DNA of 64,000 bases, from NCBI GenBank assembly GCA_002914845.1, contig JXTC01000012.1:44909-108908 (forward strand), given 5' to 3'. A model generated the notes under the pieces. That model was not told the origin of the DNA and searched no databases. It saw nothing but the letters and a program-made list of their open reading frames with translations. This DNA comes from Trema orientale (taxonomy: Eukaryota > Streptophyta > Magnoliopsida > Rosales > Cannabaceae). Positions 22,131 to 33,712 of the stretch are shown here, piece after piece. The translations under genes and the position numbers were made by a program. Numbering within the stretch: the stretch's first letter is position 1; every line of letters begins with the position of its first letter.

Positions 22131-22827
22131 GAATTTTAGGAGTTTGTAGTTAAAGTTAGTTTCCATCAAAAGGGAAAAAAGAAAATTAATGTGCAAACGA
22201 GAATGAAAACAGAAAGTTCAATTTGTTTTAAATTAAAAGTGTTTTCTTTTGTTTTTAATTCCTTTCACAATTAACATAAAAACATCACCATAACATATCC
22301 ATATATGCTTACACTTACGGGTAAATTTACTTCAAGAAACTTTTTATTTTATTTCATGATTTTAAAATTCTTCATAAATATGCAAATTTCGAACTCCAAT
22401 GACGACTGAATATGCTAAACTCCAACCACGCAATTATGTCCTCTCATTTTATTGCAAATGTCACAGACTGATAGAACATATATGCTATTTTCTTGCTACA
22501 TATACAGACAAATATTCCACCATATTAAGAAAAACAGTTAAAAGGCAAAAAAAGAAATGAAAGAAGTAAGAATAATAAAAAAGGGGAAACCAGGTCCAGG
22601 AAGTAACCTTTTAAAAGATAGTCCCTGCAATCATTTAAATTTGTTGGTTTATTTTATTGGCAAAAGGCCAATCTCAGATTGTATTCTTAAGCCAGTAAAA
22701 AGAATGAGTCTCTCCTAAGATAAAAGGATGAGACAAAACGCGCTCAAGATCAAACTCGAGTGAGCCAACAAAAACAAAGGCATCATTTAAAGATCAACAG
22801 CGGTTTATTTAGCCCAAACTCGAAGAA
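22130..22827 (-). repeat. Upstream segment U, A-side copy (inverted duplicate)
   Basis: Reverse complement matches 42170-43100: for example 'tacttcaagaaac' against 'gtttcttgaagta', 'tcacagactgatagaaca' against 'tgttctatcagtctgtga', 'ggcaaaaggccaatc' against its near complement at 42365, 'cgctcaagatcaaac' against 'gtttgatcttgagcg' at 42275. No coding frame is shared. This marks the outer part of the inverted duplication carrying A and B. Confidence 0.88.
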
Positions 22828-22832
22828 TCAGT

Positions 22833-24240
22833 TGTTAGTAAGAATGTGCAACTATAAATTAACATACTTCTATGTAAATATGCGCGGTCACGAGTAATAT
22901 AGATATGGAACTAGAGTGTCAAACCCACAAGAATTGATTTCTAATTCAATGCTAAGTATCAAAATTATCTCAACCCTAACTTTATCCAAACAAACAAAAT
23001 ATAGACTTTAAAGAAATAAAACCAAGGAAACGAAACTATCAAGCAAATGAATAAAAGATAAATCAATAAGAAAAATATCTAGGTTTATTAATTCTCCAAT
23101 TATTCTCTTATCATGCTATTTAACAATTTCTCTATTAAATTAATTAATCGACTAGAATTGTCAACTAAGAATCTAATGTAACCAAGGAGCTTTTTCCAAG
23201 TACCAATTGAATTTACCTAAACAAGATAACACATTATCCCTAATATGAATTGAACTAGGTGCACTAAGATTAAAATCTAAAAAATGGTTGCACAAGTCAC
23301 ATAGGTATATTCCTATCCTATGCAATCTTATCCTATACTAGGTAATCTTATATTATTTTACCTAAGTCTAAATTTCTAATCCCTTTTCTAAGCTTATAGA
23401 AGTTTCACTCAACAATCTCTTTAGTAATTAATTAATAAGAAGCAATAAGTATAAGGTAAAACAAATAACTCAACAATGAATTTGATTAATGAAAGATGAG
23501 AGAAATAAATAAATACAATATACTAGGTTAGTTCACATAGTAAAACTAGGCAAAGAAATGTTTAATTCATAATATAAGTTGAAAACAATGACATTATAAT
23601 CCAAAGAACTCAAGAAAAATAAAATCAAAGAGAGAAAAGTTATAGAATTCCCTCTTAGAAAAGCTTGAAGGTATTCCTAGAGATTGTCAAGCTCCTCCTC
23701 CGAACTTAGTTCTTGCTCCCTTGAGTTTTTCTTCAATGATTTGCTCTCAACTATACTATTCTCTAAATATGAAAATAACAAAGAAAAACTCATAAGAAAC
23801 TGAAGAAAAAATAATGTGAATAAAGAGTGGTATTGATGATATGGAGGAAATCAAGAAATGGAAGATCAGAGTATATCTTTAGCTTCATTTTTCTCTTCTT
23901 CTTCCTCTTCCATAGCTGCCTCCCTCTCTTTCTCTCTATCCCAACATGCCCCTTTTAACTATAAATATAGAGTTTTAAATAGATGGCTCTTGTATACATA
24001 AGGCATGCCGAATTTAGACTTTTAGATTATCAAAAAGTTGATCTTGGCCGTCTATTATTGACGTAGGACGCAAGCGGTAGTGCCGCAGCGCCACTTTTGG
24101 TACTCCAACGCCAAACTTCCCAAGAGTTAGTGCTACTATGCCATATTTGGCGCTGCAGCCACACTTTGTAGTTGGTTTAGCGCCGTGACTTCCCAGGTGT
24201 ATCATTTCTTCGTTTTAGCTCTGCTTGGCCTCATTTATTT
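22833..24240 (-). repeat. 3' LTR of the gypsy element, truncated
   Basis: Minus-strand end GCACATTCTTACTAACA is intact. The other side stops matching its sister LTRs at about 24240, where the family continues for roughly 210 more bases ('gcgttacgtccgtatcag' region). The missing part is replaced by AT-rich sequence. Confidence 0.8.
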
Positions 24241-25129
24241 AATTTTTTTATTGTTTTTTTGTTATTTTTTCTCTTTGAGTTGCACAGCTCCAAACTTATT
24301 TATTTCTTTCATGAATAAGTGCGTAACTTTTTTTTTTTTCAATTTCACTCCACCTATCCTCCCATAATATAGCATAACTCAAAATACTTCAATAAAAATA
24401 ATCAATATGCTCAAGAAATAAAAGTTGAATGATATTATTTTAGGTAAAACTAATATGAATGTAGTTGAAAAAAAAGGCTTTACAAAGCTCAAAATAGGTA
24501 TACTAAATTCACACACTCCCGTGCAAGTGCACACAGTCACATAAACATCTGAGATTATCAAGCAAATTCTAGCACTTTTGAGAGTATCAAAATATTATGT
24601 TCATATAAACATTCTATAGATTCACTCATAAATTAAAGATAAAGGCATTGTACTCAAATATAGATTTTCACAATCGAAATAAACTAACACAAGAATTATC
24701 CATAAAACTAAGCTAATAGCTACATTTTTCAATGAGTTATGCACCAATTCACCTATGATTCTTATTATTAGAACTAGAAAATCACTAAAGAAAGTACAAA
24801 ATATCTCCAATTATTCAAACACATAATCATACAATTAGGAAAATAAACACAAAACAACAAACAAACTAATAAAAGCACAATTAATCCAACAAGGTTAACT
24901 CCATCCCTCAAACTTAGTATACAAAATATTGGGAAATTAAAGAATAAAAAAATGAATTTAGGGATACTCCTCTCGTTACCACATAGCCATGAAGTTTGGT
25001 CTCCTTGAAGTAGTATCAACTTCTTAAATTGCTCAATACACAAAAATAGAAAGCATTACGTAGATTGCTTCTAAAGAAGCACTTGAATTAAAGTCTTCGG
25101 CTTGAATTAAAGCGCTTGAGGTCTACCCT
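24241..25129. other. Internal AT-rich sequence of the gypsy element
   Basis: No recognisable coding. At 24498-24545 the phrase 'aaattcacacactcccgtgc' with 'gtgcacacagtcac' resembles the end of the same LTR family, so a small extra LTR fragment is probably present. Confidence 0.45.
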
Positions 25130-27339
25130 TACTACAAGGAATAAGAATTCCACTGACGCATTGAAGCGTCAACAAAAGTATTCATAAGGCCTGTTTGGCA
25201 TAGCTTCCAAAAATATTTTGGAGCTCAAAAGTTATTTTTTGGGGTGTTTGGTTGAATTTTCAGAAGATCTTTTTTTAATTAGAAGATCTTTTTAATGAAG
25301 CATGGACCACTAGCTTTTCTAGGAAGATCTTCCGGAGTTTTTACTTCAGCAAGTAAAAGTTATCCCAAACGGGCCTATAATGCATCTATAAAAGTCAAAA
25401 TACTTTTGCTGACACATTTTCGTGTCGGCACTCGGTGTCGGTGAAAGACCATCACTAAAAGTCCATTTTTGACGTAAAATGAAACTCGTAGGTGAAAATA
25501 TTATTTGCCAACACGTCATTGACTTATGCCGATGAGTGTATTTCATCGGCAAAAATCTTGCATCAGTGAAAAAGTGATAAATTTGGAGTCGGTGGTTAAC
25601 CATTTACCGCCTCAAAACACACATCAGTGAATGTCAAACTTTTGTCGACACAAAAATGCGTCAGCAAAGTGAAAAGTTACTACTTATTTTTTTTAATTTA
25701 AAAAAACTTTTATTGTCGCACTAGCATTTATGCATCACCAAATGTTTTATTACATTAAAAAATTGATTATTTATTATTAATGATAAATTAATTTTAGTAT
25801 CTAAATATTAATTAATAATTAATAATTTAATTTTTAATAATTGATAAATAATTTAATATTATATATAATTAATTCATATGCTAATTGTTAATAACAAATA
25901 AATTAAAAAAATGATAATTTCATTAAATAGTAAAAATAATACAATTGTTCATAAATTTACATTACAAAATCCCGTTATATAATTGTTTACAGTATTATAA
26001 AAATGGAGACATAATTTGGCCAATAAAAACTTTAGTTGAGGTCAACCTCACAATCTGCAGAGCAAAAATATATATTTTTATGCGAAAGTTTAGAATATTG
26101 AATTGGTATTAGTTATTTCTTTTATTTTTTCCATAGTATATATTTAGATGTTGTTAAGCAATAAAATGCACTAGCACATCTTATAATCTTAAACAAGACT
26201 AAAACCCAAATTAATGGATATAAATATCATTTCAGTTGCACTATTTCAAGAAAGGAACTTAAAATATGATTTCTTCCACATAATTTACAAGTTAACAATG
26301 AAAAGATGATCATTTCCTTTTTTAATTGCTAAGATTAAAAAAATGGCTAAAAGAATTAGAAGGCAACGACATAAATAACCAAAACCAAGTAATGATCTTT
26401 TAAAAGATAGTAAATAATACACTATTAAGATAGTAGAACTGAAACTAATAAAGTAAAATAAGAAAGACTAGGAGCCAATATCACAGTTTTTATTTAGAAG
26501 AAGATGACTAACTAAAGGTATAATATGGGTATGAAGTTGCATACCTCTAATGTATTGTGTCGACAAATATATAGATAAAAAAAAAAACTAAAAAAATACT
26601 CGACTCTTGCCGACGTAAGCGAGTATGGGCAAATGTATAAATAATAAAAACAAAAAATTACTCGACATTTAGTGATGCCAAAGAGCATTGGTAAATGTAT
26701 CGATAAAAAAAATAAAAGAAAATACTTAACTTTTCCCAACGCAAACATGCGTCGGCAAATGTGTAGATAATAAAAATAAAATAAAATAAAATAAAAATGC
26801 TTAGGCACTTTGAACCCTTTCTACATTTTTTATCTAAAAATAATACGCATTAAAATTTATCTTTTGCGGATAATTTTTATGGGGGCAACCCTTTGCCGAT
26901 ACAAAATCTAAAATATGTCAACAAATATACATATATTTTTTTATCTAAAAAAAAATACATGTTAAAAATTTGCCTTTCACGGGTAATTTTTTTTGGGACA
27001 ACCCTTTGTCAACGCAAAATCAACTATATGTTGGCAAATGTATTTAACTTTTTTATTTGAAAATAAATACGCACATAAAATTCACCTTTTGAGGGAAATT
27101 TTTTCTTGGGACAACCTTTGCTGACGTAAAGTCACCAACGTGTCGACAAAAGATCCAAAAAAATCTGAAAATTTTAGACGCTAAATATTTTCCGACATGC
27201 AGTCCGTCGAAAATTATACCTCGTACTGAATTATTTTTAAGACATATACTGATGCATAGAATTACAATGCATTGGTGAAGCATACTTTTGCTGACACATT
27301 ATTTTTATTGTATCGGCAAAGGTAATATTTATTGTAGTA
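25130..27339. mobile_element. CACTA (En/Spm) element, non-autonomous (2.2 kb)
   Basis: Ends are TACTACAAGGAATAAG and, in reverse complement, TACTACAATAAATATTACC, i.e. the CACTACAA terminus with its first base changed at both ends. Many sub-terminal repeats of the type 'ttgccgacgcaaa' and 'atgcgtcggcaaa' in both orientations occur at 25140-25680 and 26570-27320, diagnostic of CACTA elements. The AT-rich centre has no transposase. A clear 3-bp target duplication is not visible. Confidence 0.8.
25188..25375. mobile_element. MITE (188 bp) nested in the CACTA element
   Basis: Terminal inverted repeats GGCCTGTTTGGCATAGCTT and, from the other end, GGCCCGTTTGGGATAACTT. It interrupts the left sub-terminal region of the CACTA element between 'caaaagtattcata' and 'tataatgcatct'. 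The terminus style is common among plant MITEs; superfamily not assigned. Confidence 0.8.
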
Positions 27340-27889
27340 TTAATATCATCAATTGACTATCTCAATACACGAATATGATATTTTAAGCTCATATTTTGAG
27401 AATGCAACACCTTATATTCATAATTGGAAGAGAAGAAATAGTGAGAATGAGTTACCATAGGTCCACTTGCTATAAATTATTGATTTAGCGGTTGTGGACA
27501 AAAAAATTGCTCTCCAAAGTCTTCAATTCGAAGCTTTCTCATCAATGGTGACCTTGGGATTAGATTTTCTTTAAAAGATATCATGTTGATATTCACATGT
27601 TGGTCCACTTCACTTTACATAGTGGTATTTTTCCCATCTCACTCTATTCTTTGAAGCTCAAATATCAACTCATCATTATACAAACCATTACAAGTTGTAG
27701 TGGTGCAATATTGCTCCTCCAGAGTTGAATCGGTGTTGCTATGAAAGGTGCCTTCGGAATGGTTAATGATTATAGCAACATAGCCTACTTGATATTCACG
27801 ATTTCATATTGAAACTTCTTGCTCTTGGAGAAAAGCATCGATTTTTTGCAATTGTTGCATCATTATATCTTATATAGATGGCTTTTCCT
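27340..27889. other. Internal region of the gypsy element, nothing recognised
   Basis: No coding match seen on either strand. It continues on the minus strand from the gag-like relic. Confidence 0.4.
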
Positions 27890-28380
27890 TTTACTTGTGG
27901 AGGTATGTATTTATTCTTCGTATGTAATACTCAAATACCTGCTCCAGTGGTGGCTTTTCTTCTTGTAGAGGTTGTTGATGAAGAAATTCCAATCTGAACA
28001 TAGGCTCATTGTGAAAATGCAGTGATGAGTCTTGATTGTTGCTCCAAGAGAAATTAGGATACTCCTCCCAACTTGGATTGTAGAAATTTGAATAAGGGTA
28101 TCTTTGTTACATATGGCCATTTGCAATAAAGTGTATCAGTTGTAAGTTGATTGGGCATCTCTTTCTTGGGTAGTTTCCTCTATATAATTAGCAATTCACA
28201 AAGGTCTTTGTGAAGCTTGTGGATCCAAAGCATCAAGTCTTTTGGTCAATTCACTTACTTGAGCAGTCAACTCCATAATTTCTAGCTTTTTATAGTACAC
28301 TCAATTGAGTGCTCATAGCTATGAGTGATTCGTGCAATTGTTCATCGGTGTCCATCATATCTCCATCTCCATAATAACCA
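27890..28380 (-). pseudogene. Gypsy gag-like relic
   Basis: Minus-strand text near 28260 reads MELTAQVSELTKRLDALDPQ, and from about 28107 PYSNFYNPSWEEYPNFSW followed by SNNQ. The second motif (YSNTYNPGW..HPNFSW) is a hallmark of the gag C-terminal region of Athila-type plant gypsy elements. It ends at a stop near 27895. Stops separate the two parts, so only a remnant survives. Position, directly behind the primer-binding site, agrees. Confidence 0.65.
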
Positions 28381-28485
28381 TAATCTATCATCAAAAAGCA
28401 CCTAAAACAAAAATCAAATAAATAAATAAAAAATTTGAATTAAAGCTAGAATTGAATGGTATTAATATTAACAAGAATTAGTATT

Positions 28486-28507
28486 TTAATCCTTGACAAC
28501 GTCACCA
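28486..28507 (-). other. Gypsy primer-binding site, tRNA-Asp type, degraded
   Basis: Minus strand reads TGGTGACGTTGTCAAGGA. The well-known plant gypsy site complementary to tRNA-Asp is TGGCGCCGTTGCCGGGGA. Four of the five differences are C-to-T or G-to-A. It lies about 10 bases inside the 5' LTR end (28518). Confidence 0.7.
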
Positions 28508-28517
28508 AAAATGTCTT

Positions 28518-30154
28518 TGTAAGAATGTGCAACTATAAATTCACACACTCTCGTGCAAGTACACACATTCATAAGTGATATAGATATGTAAGTAGAGTAT
28601 CAAACCTACGAGAATTGATTTCTAATTCAATACTAAGTATCAAAATTATCTCAATCCTAACTTTATCCAAACAAACAAAATATAGAGTTTAAAGAAATAA
28701 GACCAAGGAAACCAAACTATCGAGCAAATGAATAAAAGATAAATCAATAAGAAAAATATTTAGGTTTTTTAATTCTCCAATCATTCTCTTATCATGCTAT
28801 TTCACAATTTCTCTATTAAATTAATTAATCCACTAGAGTGGTCAAGCAAGAATCTAATGTAACCAAGGACCTCTTTCGAAGTGCCAATTAGATTAACCTA
28901 GACAAGATAATACATTACTCCTAATATGAATTGACCTAGGTGTACTAAGATTAAAATCTAAAAAATGGTTGCACAAGTTACATTGGTATATTCCTATCCT
29001 ATGTAATCTTATCCTATACTAGGTGATCTTATATTATTTTATCTGTACCTAAATTTCTAACCCCTTTTCTAAGCTTATAGAAGTTTCACTCAACAATCTA
29101 TTTAGTGATCAATTAAAAAGAAGCAATAGGTATAAAGTAAAACACATAACTCAATAATGGATTTGATTAATGAAAGATGAGAGAAATAAACAAACACAAT
29201 ATACTAGGTTAGTTTACATAGTAAAACTAGACAAAGAAATGTTTAATCAAAACATAGGTCGAGAACAATGACATTATAATCCAATGAACATAAGAAATAC
29301 AAAATCAAAGAAAGAAAAGTTATAGAATTCCCCCTTAAAAAAACTTGAAGGTGTTCATAGAAATTATCAAGCATCTCTTCCAAACTTAGTTCTTGCTCCT
29401 TTGAATTTTTCTTCAATGATTTGTTCTCAACTATACTACTCTCTAAATATGAAAACAACAAAGAAAAACTTACAAGAAAATATAGAAAAAATGGTATGAA
29501 CAAAGAGTGGTGTTGATGTTATAGAGCAAATCAAGAAATTGAAGATCAGAGCATATCTTTATCTTCATTTTTCTCTTCTTCTCCTCCTTCCATGGCTACC
29601 TCCTTCTCTTTCTCTCTATCCCAACATATACCTTTTAACCATAAATATAGGGTTTTAAATAGATAGCTCTTGTATACTTAAGACATGCCGAATTTGGACC
29701 TTTGGATCGTCAAAAAGTTGATCTTAGCCGTCTATTATTGACCTAAGACGTAGGCGGTGGCACTATAGCACTATTTTTGGCACTCCAACGCCAAAAATTC
29801 CCAAGAGTTGGCGCCGCGGTACCACATTTGGCACTACAGCTCCACTTTGCTGTCGGTCTGGCGTCGCAGCTTCCTAGGTGAGCCATTTCTTTGTTTTAGC
29901 TCTGATTAGCCTCATTTTCATTGCGTTACGTCCGTATCAGATTCAAATTTGATTCTATTAAATTAAAAAATTTATTTAAGAGGCACAAATTCACCTCATT
30001 TGCATCAAATACCTAATTTAATTCTCATATCTATACAAACATATACAAGATCAAAACAGCATGAAAAATAATTGAAAAAACTTAATATAAATAAGAACAT
30101 AGTAAACCTTAATGCATAATAGCACTAGATAACTCCATTTTTATAGAATGAACA
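28518..30154 (-). repeat. 5' LTR of the gypsy element (1.64 kb)
   Basis: Minus strand begins TGTTCATTCTATAAAA and ends GCACATTCTTACA. Same length as the solo LTR 4831-6469 and similar throughout. The open frame at 29243-29503 is the LTR-internal frame shared by all copies and is not supported as a gene. Confidence 0.85.
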
Positions 30155-30159
30155 TCAAT

Positions 30160-31400
30160 CTCCTACGAAGCTCCTAGGTAAATAAACCTGACTGGTAATA
30201 ATTTAAAAGTATGTAGAAAAGTATTTATCAGATTTATACAATAAGATTTTGACATCTGCATAGAAAAATATGCAAAGCTATGCAGGAAAAATTATATGTA
30301 AGAATAGAAGCTTGAATATGTAGGAAAATACTTATTGTAAAAGAGACGATAATATTTTGATAGGTGAGGCGGAGTACTGGTGAGAATATTATTCATATAC
30401 TCGGGCGACAAGTACAGCTTGGATGGCTACACTTGGGTGGAATTAAGCATCACCCTTTTGGAGGAGATTGGCTTTTGGCAGAAACTGCACTAATTTAGTT
30501 ACTTTACAGTCAACCAGATAGGAGAAATGATGCTGCAACTCCTAAGACTGAGGCTAGCTTCGTAGTATGGATACAGGGTCTTACACACTCACCTGCTAAT
30601 TAAAGTACAAGATGTCATCATATGTAAAATAATGGTGTGATTGTATAGCTATTTTCCGTTAAGATATAGCTTCTCTTGAGTTGGAGAAAAATACAGATAT
30701 AGAAGATCTAGCATTTTGGCCGTCGATAATACGACAAGTCGCTTTTAGGATGACTGACGTGCAATAAGGGGGCCCACACCTAAGGTCGTACTTTGCTGCT
30801 TTAATTCCTCCTTGCCTTGATAATGCCTTAGATCATTTCCTAAGGACTATCCAAGACTTTAAGTTCTAGAGATACTTTATCCTTTTTATCTTTTTCAGTG
30901 CCTTTATTATTCATTTTTCTACCTAACTCTCTTTGGCATTTTTAATGGATTTTGTTCTCACATCTCTCATGCCTTTTGCGACGACTTTTACAAGTATCTT
31001 CGAACATAAAGTACTCAAAGCAGCACACAGAAATCACTTCTTTGAAAATATGAACAACCGATTTTTGAAAATATGAGTGTACCGATCTCAGTTTTGAAAA
31101 CAGATAAGCCTAGAATAGAAAATAATAGCTTTTAATTTTAACAGAGTTTTGTAGAAGGATTTATCAAAAGAAAGATAAATATTTCAACAAAAACTCTGAA
31201 ATATTTGAAAAATAGTACTGAGAGTCGGGTACTCGAAATTACTGAATTTTAAGAAAGCAAGACTGAATAGCTTTTCTTTTGAAAATAGGATAAAATTCTA
31301 GGGAAAACAGAGACGTCAATGCATAAATACATATAAGAAAGAATGCACATCATTGAATAAGAAGTAAAATATAATGGCAACTTATTTGTATATGTAAAAA
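30160..31400. other. Mixed: end of duplicated flank, then gypsy 3' sequence
   Basis: The first 40 bases ('tcaatctcctacgaagct', then 'acctgact') continue the A-side flank and match the reverse complement of about 42130-42170. Beyond that I recognise no gene. Phrases such as 'ggctagcttcgtagtatgg' and 'gggggcccacacctaaggtc' look like the 3' region or LTR of the gypsy element whose integrase follows, but its ends cannot be fixed. Confidence 0.45.
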
Positions 31401-32111
31401 TGATAGTCCCCAGTATAGGGTCATCCATGCATGGCAGTCCTTAATTTATCAAGCATAGTATTTCATGATAAATTTTACATTAGTGGGTGGAGAGAGTTTA
31501 TAGATGTCCATTTTTTGGAGGACATAGTACCCACTGGGCTTGACGTCGGCGTTTAGTATAGGCCTTCTCGATTTGGATTAAATTTCGCAATGTGCAATCC
31601 CTTCATAATATGATCGAGTGGCTTTTAACACTAACTCTCCTACCTGAAAAGAGCAAGATCTTATTAGTCGATTGTAAGCCTGAGCTAATTCTTTTTTTTT
31701 ATAAGATAAGACCCCTTGTTAAACTTGATCTCACCGGTCTTCAAGGACTTTGAGATCAAATCCTCAGGTGCTTTTAGCAGCATCCGAAGAGATTGTCATT
31801 TTTACAGAGGGCATAAAAAGTTCTACGGACCAAACAACTTCAGCTCCATACACTATGGAAAATGGTCTCTGTTTGGTAGTGGTGTTCTTGGTGACTCTAC
31901 AGGCCCAGAGTGCTGAAAGTAAGCAGTCATCCATTGAATGGACTTGGCATCGATCATTCATTTGATGATTGCTACTAAAGTTTTTGTTGAGGGTTTCGAT
32001 CACATCATTGCTTTGGGGATAATGCTGTATAGATCGTCTATGGAAAATATGGTATTTTTCCACTAGGGATTGAAAGGGCTACCCTGTGAAGGGTATTCCA
32101 TTATCTAATAT
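31400..32111 (-). pseudogene. Ty3-gypsy integrase, C-terminal half
   Basis: Minus strand from 32108 reads ILDNGIPFTG (second catalytic Asp region), then QHYPQSNDVIETLNK (normally YPQGNGQAEATNK, so the catalytic Glu region survives), LLSALWACRVTKNTT, FSIVYGAEV. It goes on to the post-integrase tail around 31540. Stops occur at several places. The N-terminal half lies at 40753-41086 on the other side of the CACTA insertion. Confidence 0.85.
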
Positions 32112-33712
32112 CACTACAAAAAAAAAAAAAAAAATTAGCTATCACAGCACGTGTACGGACGCGCCGTGATAGCATACAGGATATTAGGTGCCGTGATAAA
32201 TGCCTGGACAACTATGGCGCTTGCCAGGTACTATGGTTTAAGGATTTATTAGGCGCCGTTACGTCTTAAATACGGCACCTCTAAGGCGCCGAGCTTTAGG
32301 CTGTATATAAGGCCCAGACCTAGCTAAAATTGGCCCAGTGATCATTTTTCTCCCTTTCATTTCCAGCAGCCATGGCCAGCACCTCTTTTCCTTTATTTTC
32401 ACCATTTTTTCCGGCAAACAAGGTATATTTAAGCTTTTAAACTCATTTTAGTTACTAAAATTAGAATACCCATTGTTTTAATCATGATTTTGATCTATTG
32501 TTTTATATAAATTTCATGTTTTAGGTTATATTTGAGAGAGTTTGTATTTAGAACCCTAATTTATCAAATGGGAATTTCTTGAGTATGCATTATAATCTTT
32601 ATTCTTATAAGTGTTAGTTAGATTATTCATTTACTAGAAATCATATTTTTGGCTATATTATAGTATTTTAGTATGAATTAATCTTAATTTATGATATTAT
32701 GGTTTGTTATTTAGTTGATTGTAGGTATTGATATATCTAATTTTTTTATTTGTTTTAGGTGAAGTGTGAGTTCATTTAGTTGCAAAAAATTTCAAATTAA
32801 AGGTATGTTCTATTAATTTCTACCAATTTCATGTTTATTTACTAGAAATCATAATTTGAGTTTTTTCTTGTTTTCATCCTTAGTTTCAATTAATCGAACT
32901 TTATGTTATTTTAATTTATTGTTTTGTAGTTTTTAGAAATTTACATATTCAATTTTTGTAATTGTTTTAGGTGAAGTCATATAGAGTTTGACTTGAGATC
33001 TTAATTTCTACCAAGTTCATATTTTAGATAGTGTGAAAGTAAGTTATCTTGGGATCTTAGATTTAATTTCAATTTTTTATTTGTTAAAATTCTTATTTTG
33101 CATAGATATTAATTTCTTATTTATGAATTTTTAATTTTAAAGTGTTGTGAATTATAGATATTGAATTTTTTTTAACATTTTTGTGCATAGGTTTTAGTAG
33201 AAGTTGGAGTAATTTGGTAGTATTTTTAAATTAGGAAATTGAGTAAATTGAGGTATGTTTTCTCAATTTTTTTCTTTTATTTACTTATGTCAGTTTCTAC
33301 ATTCGTTATTTATTAGTATTTTGGAAAGTTTCATCTAGATGAGATATGATATCATATAGGAAATTATACGTTGTGGTGATATAATGATGTTATAATTGTG
33401 TGTAATTGCTTGAGTTTATTATTTGTGTTGAATTGAAAAACATGTTATGTTCGTTATTTTGTCATATGTTATGTTTGGTTGATTGGTAACTTGTTTGTAA
33501 TAAAGGAGACTATTTAAAAAATAAATTAAGTTCTTAATTTAGTAGTACTTAGAAGTATGAGAATAATTTTAAATAAGGGTAATGTATAATTAGTGTTTTA
33601 ATTGGTTATAAGTGCTAGAAATAGGGGAGATTATATGCAATTTTTTATAGTACTCAATTTAGTTAGTTTTTTATATTAGTTGTTTATATTTTTTTTTTTC
33701 AATTGTGCTTAG

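Larger units (their letters stand above)
22833..30154 (-). mobile_element. Ty3-gypsy element, coding-poor, full length (7.3 kb)
   Basis: LTRs at both ends in the same (minus) orientation: 5' LTR at 28518-30154 and 3' LTR from 22833, the latter degraded beyond about 24240. Flanked by TCAGT (22828-22832) and TCAAT (30155-30159), a 5-bp duplication with one change. The unoccupied site is present in the B arm near 42170. Primer-binding site at about 28486-28507 resembles the tRNA-Asp type used by Athila-like plant gypsy elements. Only a gag-like relic remains; no pol. A CACTA element (25130-27339) is nested inside. Confidence 0.85.
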
